DNA of 40,531 nt from an uncultured Eubacteriales bacterium (lineage in GTDB: Bacteria; Bacillota; Clostridia; Oscillospirales; CAG-272). Made by a program: the position numbers and the translations under genes. Positions 23,841 through 31,175 of this stretch are shown here, in pieces. The stretch is from the NCBI GenBank assembly GCA_934371135.1, contig CAKRNO010000016.1, forward strand, positions 1 through 40,531, read 5' to 3'. The notes below the pieces were generated by a model. The model searched no databases, was not told where the DNA came from, and saw only the letters and a program-made list of their open reading frames with translations. Every line of letters starts with the position of its first letter. Within the stretch, counting starts at the first letter, position 1.

Positions 23841-24595
23841 CGGTCAAGGATTTGTACGAACGCCTGAACCTTGCATTCCCGCCTGCGCTTTCCCTCGACT
23901 GGGATCGTGACGGGTTGATGGTTTGCCCCGACCTTACGAGGCGGGTGCGCCGGGTACTCATCACCCTGGACGTGACGCCCGCCGCCGCGGAGGCGGCGAT
24001 ACAGGCGGGGGCAGACCTCGTGCTCTCGCACCACCCGCTCCTGTTCCACCCGATCGGGACGCTCTCTATGGAGGACTCCGGGGCGCGCACCGCGCTGCGG
24101 CTGGCGCTCGCCGGCATTTCCGTCGCCTGCTTCCATACCCGCGCGGACGCGGCGCATGACGGCGTGTCCGACCTGCTCGCGGCATCGCTCGGGCTCTCCA
24201 ATGTAGAGACGCTCGGCGAGGAGCGGCTGCTCCGTGTGGGGACGCTCCGCGCACCGATGACGGGGGAGGCGCTCGCCCGCCATGTCAAGGCGTCGCTCGG
24301 TACCCCGGCGGTCACGCTCGCGGACGCGGGCAAGCCTGTCCGCTGGGTGGCGGTTTCAGGCGGCGAGGGGAAAGACCTCGTCGGTCTCGCACAGGCGAAC
24401 GGTGCGGACGCGTATGTGTCCGGGCGCTTCGGTTATCATGCGATGCAGGACGCGGCGGCAGCGGGGCTGACGCTCGTGGAGGCGGGACACTATTATACCG
24501 AGGTCGCGATCCTCGGGCGCATGAAGCAACTGGTCGAGGAGGCGACGGACGCCGAGGTGATCGTCCGGGCGGAGCCGCCGATACAGGTATTCTGA
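23837..24595 (+). CDS. Nif3-like dinuclear metal centre protein
   Basis: A 252-residue protein of the Nif3/YqfO family, which forms hexameric toroids with a two-metal site in each subunit. Metal-ligand motifs are LSHHPLLFHP in the first half and GHYYTE near the C-terminus, with DWDRDGLMV at the N-terminus. It lacks the ~120-residue inserted domain that long YqfO forms carry, so it is the short form. The physiological role is unsettled. Coupled to trmK by ATGA. Confidence 0.92.
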   Translation: MTVKDLYERLNLAFPPALSLDWDRDGLMVCPDLTRRVRRVLITLDVTPAAAEAAIQAGADLVLSHHPLLFHPIGTLSMEDSGARTALRLALAGISVACFHTRADAAHDGVSDLLAASLGLSNVETLGEERLLRVGTLRAPMTGEALARHVKASLGTPAVTLADAGKPVRWVAVSGGEGKDLVGLAQANGADAYVSGRFGYHAMQDAAAAGLTLVEAGHYYTEVAILGRMKQLVEEATDAEVIVRAEPPIQVF

Positions 24596-24650
24596 CCCAA
24601 AAGAACACAAAAAGCGCCGGACGGCGCGAATACGATATGAGGTTGAAACG

Positions 24651-25868
24651 ATGAAGTTATACGACGAACTGGTAGCGCGCGGGCTGATCGCGCAGGTCAC
24701 GGATGAAGCGCATATCCGCGAAATGATCAATGAGGGGAAGGCGACTTTCTATATCGGCTTTGACTGCACGGCGGACAGCCTGACCGCCGGGCATTTCATG
24801 GCGCTGACGCTCATGAAGCGCCTGCAGATGGCGGGGAACCGGCCGATCGCCCTCATCGGCGGCGGCACGACCATGATCGGCGACCCCTCGGGGCGCACCG
24901 ATATGCGCAAGATGCTGACGAAAGAGGACATCGCGCACAATGCCGACTGCTTCCGCCGTCAGATGGAGAAATTCATTGAATTCGGCGAGGGTAAGGCAAT
25001 GATGCTGAACAACGCCGACTGGCTCCTGTCGCTCAACTATGTGGAGCTGCTCCGCGAGGTGGGCGCCTGCTTCTCGGTCAACAATATGCTCCGCGCCGAG
25101 TGCTACAAGCAGCGCATGGAAAAGGGGCTCTCCTTCCTTGAATTCAACTACATGATCATGCAGTCGTACGACTTCTACTATATGTTCCAGAAGTACGGGT
25201 GCAATATGCAGTTCGGCGGCGATGACCAGTGGTCGAATATGCTGGGCGGCACGGAGCTCATCCGCCGCAAGCTCGGCAAGGACGCCTACGCCATGACCAT
25301 CACGCTCCTGACCGACTCGCAGGGCAAGAAGATGGGCAAGACCGCGGGCAACGCCGTCTGGCTCGACCCGGAGAAGACCTCGCCCTACGACTTCTTCCAG
25401 TACTGGCGCAACGTGGACGACGCCGATGTGATGAAGTGCATCCGTATGCTGACCTTCCTGCCCCTCGAACAGATCGACGAGATGGCGACCTGGGAGGGCG
25501 GACGCATCAATGAGGCGAAGGAAATCCTCGCCTATGAGCTGACCAGGATGGTCCACGGTGAAGCAGAGGCAAAGGCGGCGCTGGACGCGTCCCGCGCGCT
25601 GTTCTCCGGCGGGGCAGATGCCGACGCGCCGATGACCGTCGTCGCCGACGACGCCTTTGAGGGCGGTCAGGTCTCGCTCCTCTCGCTCATGGTGACGGGC
25701 GGCATGGTGCCCTCCCGCTCCGAGGCGCGGCGCGCCGTCGAGCAGGGCGGCGTGACGGTCAACGGTGAAAAGGTGACCGACTTCCGCAAGGCTTACACGG
25801 CAGAGGAAGTTGCCGGGGGGCTTTTGGTGCGGCGTGGCAAGAAGACCTACCGCAAGTTTACGAGGTAA
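24651..25868 (+). CDS. tyrS: tyrosyl-tRNA synthetase
   Basis: A 405-residue class I synthetase charging tRNA-Tyr. The HIGH-equivalent lies in FDCTADSLTAGHFMALTLMKRL; the KMSKS-equivalent is KKMGKTAGNAVWLD; tyrosine and AMP contacts occur in YDFYYMFQKYGCNMQFGGDDQW. A C-terminal S4 RNA-binding domain starts at about residue 345 (MVPSRSEARRAVEQGGVTVNGEKV). The 55-base gap upstream holds only a small GCGCC/GGCGC hairpin and is too short for a T-box. A terminator-like hairpin follows at 25903. Confidence 0.96.
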   Translation: MKLYDELVARGLIAQVTDEAHIREMINEGKATFYIGFDCTADSLTAGHFMALTLMKRLQMAGNRPIALIGGGTTMIGDPSGRTDMRKMLTKEDIAHNADCFRRQMEKFIEFGEGKAMMLNNADWLLSLNYVELLREVGACFSVNNMLRAECYKQRMEKGLSFLEFNYMIMQSYDFYYMFQKYGCNMQFGGDDQWSNMLGGTELIRRKLGKDAYAMTITLLTDSQGKKMGKTAGNAVWLDPEKTSPYDFFQYWRNVDDADVMKCIRMLTFLPLEQIDEMATWEGGRINEAKEILAYELTRMVHGEAEAKAALDASRALFSGGADADAPMTVVADDAFEGGQVSLLSLMVTGGMVPSRSEARRAVEQGGVTVNGEKVTDFRKAYTAEEVAGGLLVRRGKKTYRKFTR

Positions 25869-25873
25869 GCATA

Positions 25874-25968
25874 GGGCGCGAAGAACGCGGGTAAAAAAGA
25901 ATGGGGGGCGAAAGCAGTTGCCCCCCTGTTTTTATTACGTTTGACAGGACGGTTTGCCGTTGCTCTCC
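25874..25968. repeat. 95-bp direct repeat, copy 1, containing the tyrS terminator
   Basis: This segment and 26104-26198 start GGGCGCGAAGAACGCGGGT and end GGTTTGCCGTTGCTCTCC, with mostly identical sequence between. Each copy contains a GGGGGGC...GCCCCCC hairpin followed by TGTTTTT (here 25903-25934), so copy 1 also serves as the tyrS terminator. The unit offset is 230 bp. Confidence 0.75.
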
Positions 25969-25987
25969 AAAGGAGACGCGTTTACCC

Positions 25988-26100
25988 GCTAACCGCGATA
26001 CCGCTCTCTGCCGTACAAAGTACGCCGACGAGAACGCTCTCGCGGTTTCTTCATCACCCTCTGCTTGCCTCGGGTACACAGGTCAGGCATTAGCGGGCGC
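25988..26100. repeat. dispersed repeat, second copy of a 15-kb sub-block (opposite strand)
   Basis: Core 26006-26030 (CTCTGCCGTACAAAGTACG...) matches the reverse complement of 15549-15573 with two mismatches, and 26069-26099 matches the reverse complement of 15377-15407 at 27 of 31 positions. The core sits in a hairpin with AACCGCGA/TCGCGGTT at its base and CGTAC-AAA-GTACG at its tip. The 15-kb copy has extra sequence between the blocks. Confidence 0.65.
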
Positions 26101-26103
26101 ACG

Positions 26104-26198
26104 GGGCGCGAAGAACGCGGGTAAAAATATAGGGGGGCACGAGGTAGTTGCCCCCCTGTTTTTAGTACGCTTGGCAGAACGGTTTGCCGTTGCTCTCC
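26104..26198. repeat. 95-bp direct repeat, copy 2
   Basis: Second copy of the unit at 25874-25968, again with a G6C/GC6 hairpin and TGTTTTT tail (26132-26164). With the block between them the two copies form an iterated, gene-free array of about 325 bp. Confidence 0.75.
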
Positions 26199-26234
26199 GG
26201 CGGTTGCCGGGGAGCGAATGAAATATGACCATAA

Positions 26235-26267
26235 CAAAGAGAAGCCTGGGAAATCGGCTCCTCTTTG
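26235..26267 (-). terminator. terminator of the XRE regulator gene
   Basis: CAAAGAG-AAGCC paired imperfectly with GGCTC-CTCTTTG. It lies 19 bases past the stop of the minus-strand regulator. The stem sequence is like the hairpins at 28103, 36371 and 37392. Confidence 0.6.
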
Positions 26268-26285
26268 CATTTATAAGGCCTTGCA

Positions 26286-26567
26286 TCAAGGCTCCTGAAA
26301 GCTCTTACAAAAGTCCCAAAGGAGGGCTTTCTGCTTCGGGGAGAGGAAGGAGAGGGGGTCCTCCTCCGGCAGGGTCTCGGCAAAAAAGTCCCGGAGCGTG
26401 ATGCCGAGGGCATCACAGATCAGCTGGAGGTGCCCGACGGTAATATCGGCTTCACCGAGCTCGACCCGGCGCAGGTGCGTCTGCGAAATGCCTGCCCATT
26501 CAGCCAGCTTGTTCTGGGAATAGCCGATATGCTCGCGCAAAGCGCGGATCCGCTCACCAACCAACAT
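26286..26567 (-). CDS. XRE-family transcriptional regulator (single HTH domain)
   Basis: A 93-residue Cro/CI-type DNA-binding protein. The helix-turn-helix covers residues 5-58 (RIRALREHIGYSQNKLAEWAGISQTHLRRVELGE). The C-terminal ~30 residues have no recognisable sensor domain. I start it at 26567, where GGGAGG lies seven bases upstream. It is divergent from the diguanylate cyclase gene and the shared region holds two 13-bp direct repeats, so it may regulate both itself and that gene. Confidence 0.85.
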   Translation of the reverse strand: MLVGERIRALREHIGYSQNKLAEWAGISQTHLRRVELGEADITVGHLQLICDALGITLRDFFAETLPEEDPLSFLSPKQKALLWDFCKSFQEP

Positions 26568-26583
26568 GATAATACCCTCCCGC

Positions 26584-26638
26584 ATTATTCTTATAACAAT
26601 AAGATAACATAGTATTTCCGATTTAATTATTCTTATAA
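26584..26638. promoter_or_regulatory. two ATTATTCTTATAA direct repeats, putative XRE operators
   Basis: ATTATTCTTATAA occurs at 26584-26596 and 26626-26638, exactly 42 bp (about four helical turns) apart. The second abuts the -35 box of the diguanylate cyclase promoter and the first lies upstream of the XRE start. Binding by the adjacent XRE protein is an inference. Confidence 0.5.
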
Positions 26639-26640
26639 GG

Positions 26641-26669
26641 TTGACAAACTAGTCTTATTATGCTATATT
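26641..26669 (+). promoter_or_regulatory. promoter of the diguanylate cyclase gene
   Basis: TTGACA (26641-26646), 17 bp, TATATT (26664-26669). The AT-rich stretch contrasts with the GC-rich ~250-base leader that follows. Confidence 0.75.
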
Positions 26670-26792
26670 TTTTCATAATATAACCGTTTGCCCGTCCGTC
26701 GGGCGCGGGACCGGTACCGGGAGAAGGGGGCTTGCCGCCCCGGCGGCACCGGGGACACCGCGGGGCAATGCGCCCCGGAAAGGAAGAAAGCA

Positions 26793-26930
26793 ATGCGGGT
26801 GATCAAAGCGATGTGTGCAATGGGGGCGATGCGTGTCATGCGGACGATTGGGGCGGGAATGTGCAGGCTGTCGGCACGGCGCCGGGGCTCCTCCCGGGCG
26901 GCGGTCGCTGTTGCGCCGGGGAGGTCATGA
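26793..26930 (+). CDS. possible 45-residue leader protein of the diguanylate cyclase
   Basis: A small frame starting ATG at 26793 behind AAAGGAAG at a good distance. It encodes a Met/Arg-rich peptide (MRVIKAMCAMGAMRVMRTIG...) that could form an amphipathic helix. Its TGA (26928-26930) overlaps the start codons of the cyclase gene in ATGATGG, so termination there could reinitiate the cyclase. No homologue known to me; it may be chance in a GC-rich leader. Confidence 0.3.
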   Translation: MRVIKAMCAMGAMRVMRTIGAGMCRLSARRRGSSRAAVAVAPGRS

Positions 26931-28102
26931 TGGCGGGATCGTTTCGCGAGCGGCTCCTGCGGCAGATGCGGGAGGCGGTCGTATCGGATACAAAGCGGCG
27001 GGAGGGCTTATTTTTACTCCTGAATATCGCCCTGTCGGTCATTTCTCTTTTGATGTCGGTCGTCAATGTCTGTACCGGGGAGTCTGTTCTGCTGGCGGCG
27101 ACGCTGTTGTTTGGCGCCGCGTGTTTGATCAATGTGCTGTTTCTGCGCCTGGCGCGGCGGGTAACGACGGCGGTGTACGTTCTGTTTGCTGCGGAGACAA
27201 CGGCGATCCTTGTATTTTTCTTCATCACGGGTATCCCGAACGGATTCAGCGCGCTGTGGATCTGCCTGATCCCGAGCTTTGCGCTCCTGGTCTTCGGCTT
27301 CCGGTACGGCAGTGCGGTATCGCTCCTCGCGTTCTCCGGCATGGCGTTTCTTTTCTGGCTGCCGGTGGGCAGGCCGTTGCTGCGGTACGCCTATACGGAG
27401 GAGTTCATGCTGCGCTTTCCGCTCCTGTATCTCTCTATCTACGTCATTTCCTTTCTCATTGAAACCGTGCGCGCCGAAACGCAGAAGCAGCTCGAGGAGG
27501 CAAAACGACAGTACAGACATCTGTACCGGCACGACGCACTCACGGGACTGTATAATCGCTACGGCATCTATGAATATCTCGAAAAGATACACGACGCGGC
27601 AGGGGAGCTGCCGCTCACGGTCACGATGCTGGATATCGACCGTTTTAAGAGTATCAATGACCGGTACGGTCACGAGTTCGGCGACCGTGTGCTGGCGGCG
27701 GTGGCGGAGACGATCGTCCGGGAGGTCGGCGACGGGGGAAAATGCTGCCGGTGGGGCGGGGAGGAATTCCTCATCGTCAGCCGGTTGACGGATACCGCCG
27801 CGGGGATGGCAGACCGCATCTGCCGGCGCATCGCCGGGCGCACGTTTTTCTGTGCCGACGGCGGGACGCTGACGGTCACCGTCAGCGCCGGGGTCTGCTG
27901 TGCACCCCAGATGTGCGACGCGGGCCTACACAAGATAATCGATCTCGCGGATAAGGCACTGTATCGGTCCAAACGGGACGGGGGAAACCGCGCCACCGGG
28001 ATCCGGTGGGATCCGACAGAGGGGCAGGCGACGACGGGCATTTCCCCCACGGCACACGCGGCGGAGGACACGGTGGGGAGCGGTACACCTACGGAATCAT
28101 AA
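26927..28102 (+). CDS. membrane-bound diguanylate cyclase (GGDEF)
   Basis: A 391-residue protein. About six hydrophobic segments (residues 27-48, 54-74, 80-101, 108-125, 127-146, 162-181) form a membrane sensor module, followed by a short coiled linker and a GGDEF domain from about 200. The domain has HDALTGLYNR, LDIDRFKSINDRYGH and the active motif GGEEF (277-281), so it should make cyclic di-GMP from GTP. No RxxD inhibitory site sits at the usual place before GGEEF. The last ~40 residues are low complexity. GGGGAGG precedes two adjacent ATGs (26927, 26930); the second has better spacing. Confidence 0.9.
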   Translation: MMAGSFRERLLRQMREAVVSDTKRREGLFLLLNIALSVISLLMSVVNVCTGESVLLAATLLFGAACLINVLFLRLARRVTTAVYVLFAAETTAILVFFFITGIPNGFSALWICLIPSFALLVFGFRYGSAVSLLAFSGMAFLFWLPVGRPLLRYAYTEEFMLRFPLLYLSIYVISFLIETVRAETQKQLEEAKRQYRHLYRHDALTGLYNRYGIYEYLEKIHDAAGELPLTVTMLDIDRFKSINDRYGHEFGDRVLAAVAETIVREVGDGGKCCRWGGEEFLIVSRLTDTAAGMADRICRRIAGRTFFCADGGTLTVTVSAGVCCAPQMCDAGLHKIIDLADKALYRSKRDGGNRATGIRWDPTEGQATTGISPTAHAAEDTVGSGTPTES

Positions 28103-28134
28103 CAAAGAGGAGCCGATTTTTCGGCTCCTCTTTG
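28103..28134. terminator. shared terminator of converging genes
   Basis: CAAAGAGGAGCCGA-TTTT-TCGGCTCCTCTTTG. It starts at the stop of the cyclase gene and lies 34 bases past the stop of the minus-strand dehydrogenase. Confidence 0.75.
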
Positions 28135-28167
28135 CGTATATGGGGTAAACGGATGACCCCGGGCGGG

Positions 28168-29331
28168 TCAGAGCGAAGCGCGGAGGATGGCGAGGATGTC
28201 TTCCTCCGTGAGGGGTGCCCAGGCGTGCTCGAGCCCCTCGTTTACGGCGATGTGGTGCGCCATCTCGGCAAGGCGCGCGTCATCGATGCCGACCTCGCGG
28301 AGGTGCATCGGCATACCGAAGGAGAGGAAAAGGTCGTAGGTCGCCCCGATGGTCTTCTCGGCGATGTCCGCCGCCGGGAGGGCAGGGTCAATGCCGAAGA
28401 TATGCGTGCCGAAGCTGACAAAGCGCTCCACGGTCTTCTCCGAGAGGATATGACGCATCCAGTGGGGCGTGAGGATCGCGAGCCCCTCGCCGTGCGTGAT
28501 GTCGTAGTAGGCACTGAGCGCGTGCTCCATGCCGTGGCAGGGCCAGCCGGAGGGGCTGTTGCCGATCGAGAGGATGCCGTTGCAGGCGAGGGAGCAATCG
28601 ACCATGAATTCGCCCCGTGCATTCTCATCGTCCGGGTGGTCGAGGGCGATCCTCGCGTTCTTGATCAGGCTCTTGATGACGCTCTCGCACATCCCGTCCG
28701 CGAGGTCGGAGTGCGTGCCGCAGAAATACTGCTCGATCACATGGTTGATGGCGTCCGCCGCGCCCGCCGCCGTCTGCTTTTTCGAGACGGAGTAGGTATA
28801 GCGCGGGTCGAGGATGGAGGCGACGGGGAACAGATGCTCGTCGAGGTAGCCGACCTTATCGTTCGTTTCGGTGCGGGAGATGACACACCCGCTGTCATAT
28901 TCCGACCCGGTGGCGGCGAGGGTCAGGATGTCCACCAGCGGGAGCGCCGCCTTTGCCTTGACGCGGTAGGTGATGAGATCCCACGGGTCGCCGTCGTAGA
29001 GCGCGCCGGCACAGATGGCTTTGGAGCAGTCGAGGACGCTCCCGCCGCCGACGGCGAGGACCACGTCGATCCCGTGCTCGCGGCACAGGCGTACGCCGTC
29101 CAGCACACTGGGGTCATATTTGGGGTTGGGCGCGATGCCCGGGAGCTCGTACACCTCAAAGCCGGCGAGCAGGCGCCTGACCTCATCGTACAGTCCGATC
29201 TTTTTGATGCTCCCGCCGCCGTAGGTGAGCAGGACCTTATTGCCGAGGGGGCGGAGGACCTCCGGCAGGTTGTCGATCGCGTCCTTGCCGAAGATCAGCT
29301 TGGTCGGGGTATGGTAAATAAAGTTTTCCAT
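28168..29331 (-). CDS. iron-containing alcohol dehydrogenase, YqhD/BdhA type
   Basis: A 387-residue dehydrogenase of the NADPH-preferring YqhD/butanol dehydrogenase branch. YGGGSIKKIGLYDEV (37-51) and AVGGGSVLDCSKA are diagnostic, and the metal ligands fit: D193, H197, H266 and H280, one position from those of YqhD. Such enzymes reduce toxic short-chain aldehydes, including methylglyoxal-like ones, to alcohols. It is third in an operon behind a MerR regulator and a flavin reductase, which supports a role in aldehyde or electrophile stress. GGAACAAAC is a weak ribosome binding site. Confidence 0.9.
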   Translation of the reverse strand: MENFIYHTPTKLIFGKDAIDNLPEVLRPLGNKVLLTYGGGSIKKIGLYDEVRRLLAGFEVYELPGIAPNPKYDPSVLDGVRLCREHGIDVVLAVGGGSVLDCSKAICAGALYDGDPWDLITYRVKAKAALPLVDILTLAATGSEYDSGCVISRTETNDKVGYLDEHLFPVASILDPRYTYSVSKKQTAAGAADAINHVIEQYFCGTHSDLADGMCESVIKSLIKNARIALDHPDDENARGEFMVDCSLACNGILSIGNSPSGWPCHGMEHALSAYYDITHGEGLAILTPHWMRHILSEKTVERFVSFGTHIFGIDPALPAADIAEKTIGATYDLFLSFGMPMHLREVGIDDARLAEMAHHIAVNEGLEHAWAPLTEEDILAILRASL

Positions 29332-29393
29332 GTTTGTTCCTTTCTAGGTTGATTTGTGGGAGATCGTGTCCCTCGCCGCGCGGTGCGCCGCTG

Positions 29394-29954
29394 TCAGCGG
29401 AGGCTCTTACCGTCGTGGAATGCCTGCCCGACGGTCTCGCCGAGGGCGACATAGGAATTGTGGAAGGGGTCGAAGGTGACGGGGCGGACTTTCGCAAGAT
29501 CGGGGAGCCCTGCGTCGTCCAGCACGCGCTCGTCCACGCTGACATTGACGATTTCACCGACGAGGCGCCCGGTCTCGGGGTCATAGCTCCTGACGCGGCA
29601 CTCGACGGCGATCGGGAGCTCTGCGATGAGGGGCGCATCGACAAAGGTGGATCTTTCCGCATGGAAGCCCGCACGGGCAAATTTATCGGGGGTGCTCTTG
29701 GCGGAGACGATGCCTACATAGTCGCACGCCGCCGTGTGCGCCGCGTCCGCCATGCTGACGGTGAAGGCGCCGCGGGCGAGCAGGTTTTCGGTGGTCTTGT
29801 GCGTCGCGCTGATGCAGAGGGACAGCTCGCGGTCGTCGCTGATGCCGCCCCATGCGGCATTCATGGCATCCGGCGTGCCATCCTGGTCATAGGCGGCGAG
29901 GATGAACACGGGCTGCGGGTAGGTGTAGGGTTTGGCTCCGAAATTCTTTCTCAT
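29394..29954 (-). CDS. flavin reductase family protein (FMN-binding split barrel)
   Basis: A 186-residue flavin reductase-like protein. The N-terminal PQPVFILAAYDQDGTPDAMNAAWGG and the SATHKTTENL...FTVSMADAAHTAACDYVG stretch match the FMN-binding split-barrel flavoproteins common in anaerobes. It probably transfers electrons from NAD(P)H or a partner through FMN; the substrate is unknown. I chose the ATG at 29954 behind GGGAGGAG; a longer frame has no site. It lies 22 bases after the MerR gene. Confidence 0.85.
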   Translation of the reverse strand: MRKNFGAKPYTYPQPVFILAAYDQDGTPDAMNAAWGGISDDRELSLCISATHKTTENLLARGAFTVSMADAAHTAACDYVGIVSAKSTPDKFARAGFHAERSTFVDAPLIAELPIAVECRVRSYDPETGRLVGEIVNVSVDERVLDDAGLPDLAKVRPVTFDPFHNSYVALGETVGQAFHDGKSLR

Positions 29955-29976
29955 GGTTTTTCTCCTCCCGAAGATA

Positions 29977-30399
29977 TTACTTTGTTTCGGCAGTGCCGGA
30001 GGGCACGCCGCTTTCACACTTGTTTTTATCAAAGGTGAGGCATCCCGTTTTCTCGGCAATCTCGTAGCGCGAGATCTTGTAGTTCAGCCGCCAGAGCGTT
30101 TCATCAATCTGCTTTTTCTGTGCCAGCAGGTTTTCGCGCTGACGGCGCAGGAGATCAAGGCGCGCGGAGATGGTGGCGTCGCTCTGCTCATACAGGCGGA
30201 CGTATTCAATGATCGCCTCGACGGGCAGCCCGGCGTTCCGCATACAGACGGCGAGCTCCACCCAGCGTATCGCCGTTTCGTCGTAGTTGCGGATGCCACC
30301 GGCGGTCCGCCCCACGGGCGGGATCATCCCGACGCGCTCGTAGTAACGGAGCGTGTCTTCACTCACGCCGAATTTTTCTCCGACTTCCTTAATGGTCAT
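29977..30399 (-). CDS. MerR-family regulator, AdhR/NmlR-like with Cys52
   Basis: A 140-residue MerR protein. Residues 1-45 form the winged HTH (MTIKEVGEKFGVSEDTLRYYERVGMIPPVGRT), and a coiled-coil dimerisation helix follows (about 78-115). Cys52 (ELAVCMRNAGLPV) is at the position of the reactive cysteine of AdhR/NmlR regulators, which sense formaldehyde and other carbonyl electrophiles. It reads into a flavin reductase and an aldehyde-reducing dehydrogenase, and its promoter has the 19-bp spacer that MerR proteins act on, so autoregulation and control of the operon are likely. Confidence 0.88.
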   Translation of the reverse strand: MTIKEVGEKFGVSEDTLRYYERVGMIPPVGRTAGGIRNYDETAIRWVELAVCMRNAGLPVEAIIEYVRLYEQSDATISARLDLLRRQRENLLAQKKQIDETLWRLNYKISRYEIAEKTGCLTFDKNKCESGVPSGTAETK

Positions 30400-30432
30400 A
30401 CAGTTTTCCTCGCATTTTCGATTTTTACCTTG

Positions 30433-30463
30433 ATTATAGACCCTGAAGCTTACTCCAAGTCAA
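30433..30463 (-). promoter_or_regulatory. MerR-type promoter with a 19-bp spacer
   Basis: On the minus strand TTGACT (30463-30458), a 19-bp spacer containing the imperfect dyad CTTGGAG...CTTCAGG, and TATAAT (30438-30433). The over-long spacer with a centred dyad is the standard target that activated MerR proteins untwist. It drives the MerR-flavin reductase-dehydrogenase operon. Confidence 0.85.
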
Positions 30464-30545
30464 GGGGTATTTGTGAACAGCGTGTATCATTTGCCGCCCG
30501 TTTGCATATACTGCAATGTGTCGGAAAGAAATTTGAGAATAACGC

Positions 30546-30574
30546 TTGACAAACGCGCTTTTGCGTGGTATTCT
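30546..30574 (+). promoter_or_regulatory. promoter of the initiator tRNA gene
   Basis: TTGACA (30546-30551), 17 bp, TATTCT (30569-30574), 30 bases before the tRNA 5' end. Confidence 0.75.
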
Positions 30575-30603
30575 ATATTAGCCTTTAAGAGAAAGGCTCC
30601 TAT

Positions 30604-30680
<77 letters not shown>

Positions 30681-30681
<1 letters not shown>

Positions 30682-30718
30682 AAAAGAACGGCATCCCAAC
30701 CGGGATGCCGTTCTTTTT
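30681..30718 (+). terminator. terminator of the tRNA gene
   Basis: GAACGGCATCCC-AACC-GGGATGCCGTTC-TTTTT, starting directly after the CCA end. A-tract on the left makes it potentially bidirectional. Confidence 0.9.
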
Positions 30719-30747
30719 GCCGCGAAGCGGAACTGCGGATTATGGTT

Positions 30748-30982
30748 TTCGGGTTATGAGACCGAAGGGCGAATAAATCGAAGGTAGCGACCGCAGGGAG
30801 CGGCGGCGAGGGAGTGAATGCGTGCCGGTGGCACGCAGAGCCGAGCCGTGACCGAGCCGCAGCGAGACCGTGTGGTTCAAATCCCGCCTCCGCAACCAAA
30901 AGAAAAGCACCCCTTGTGGGTGCTTTTCTTTTGGTCACAGAGGGGCTGTTCAAACGGTCTTCGGGTTATGAGACCGACGAGC
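30748..30982. repeat. tRNA-fMet-derived fragments
   Basis: Three pieces of the tRNA recur after it. 30869-30901 repeats its last 30 bases plus AAA (33 identical bases, direct). 30748-30765 and 30960-30982 contain TTCGGGTTATGAGACCG, the reverse complement of the anticodon arm with one mismatch; the second extends through ACGAGC into the D-stem. The direct 3'-end copy is what integration of an element at a tRNA 3' end would leave, but no integrase is near. Confidence 0.7.
30896..30932 (+). terminator. terminator hairpin after the tRNA 3' fragment
   Basis: AAAGAAAAGCACCC-CTTGT-GGGTGCTTTTCTTTT, directly after the duplicated tRNA 3' end, so the tRNA-end-plus-terminator unit is repeated with a different stem sequence. 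Confidence 0.8.
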
Positions 30983-31002
30983 GTAGCTCGTTGGGTAATG
31001 AA

Positions 31003-31033
31003 GTAAAAAACACCCCGGTGGGGTGTTTTTTAC
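31003..31033 (+). terminator. third terminator-like hairpin
   Basis: GTAAAAAACACCCC-GGT-GGGGTGTTTTTTAC, symmetrical with T-tract. It follows the second inverted anticodon-arm fragment. The remaining sequence to 31175 holds no further feature I can support. Confidence 0.75.
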
Positions 31034-31175
31034 GAGTGAGCTGCCCCAAGCGGGGAGCGCGGGGAGGGAGCCGGCGACCGAGCCGGGCGACCACGCGACG
31101 GCAGCCGGGCAGGACGAAGACCCGGAGGGGTGTTCTGGCATTGCGGAGTCCCGTTAAGCAAGGAATTTTCGGGAT

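Noticed and set aside
24596..24650. T-box riboswitch upstream of tyrS
   Set aside because: The gap is only 55 bases and shows one small hairpin, with no room for a specifier loop or antiterminator.
25858..26270. Short minus-strand frames with similar peptides (GEQRQTVL...KTGGQL)
   Set aside because: They resemble each other only because the 95-bp DNA repeat lies in both; frames are broken and no ribosome binding sites are present.
26670..26926. Cyclic di-GMP riboswitch in the diguanylate cyclase leader
   Set aside because: I could not find the conserved core segments of GEMM-type aptamers; the leader is GC-rich with only small hairpins.
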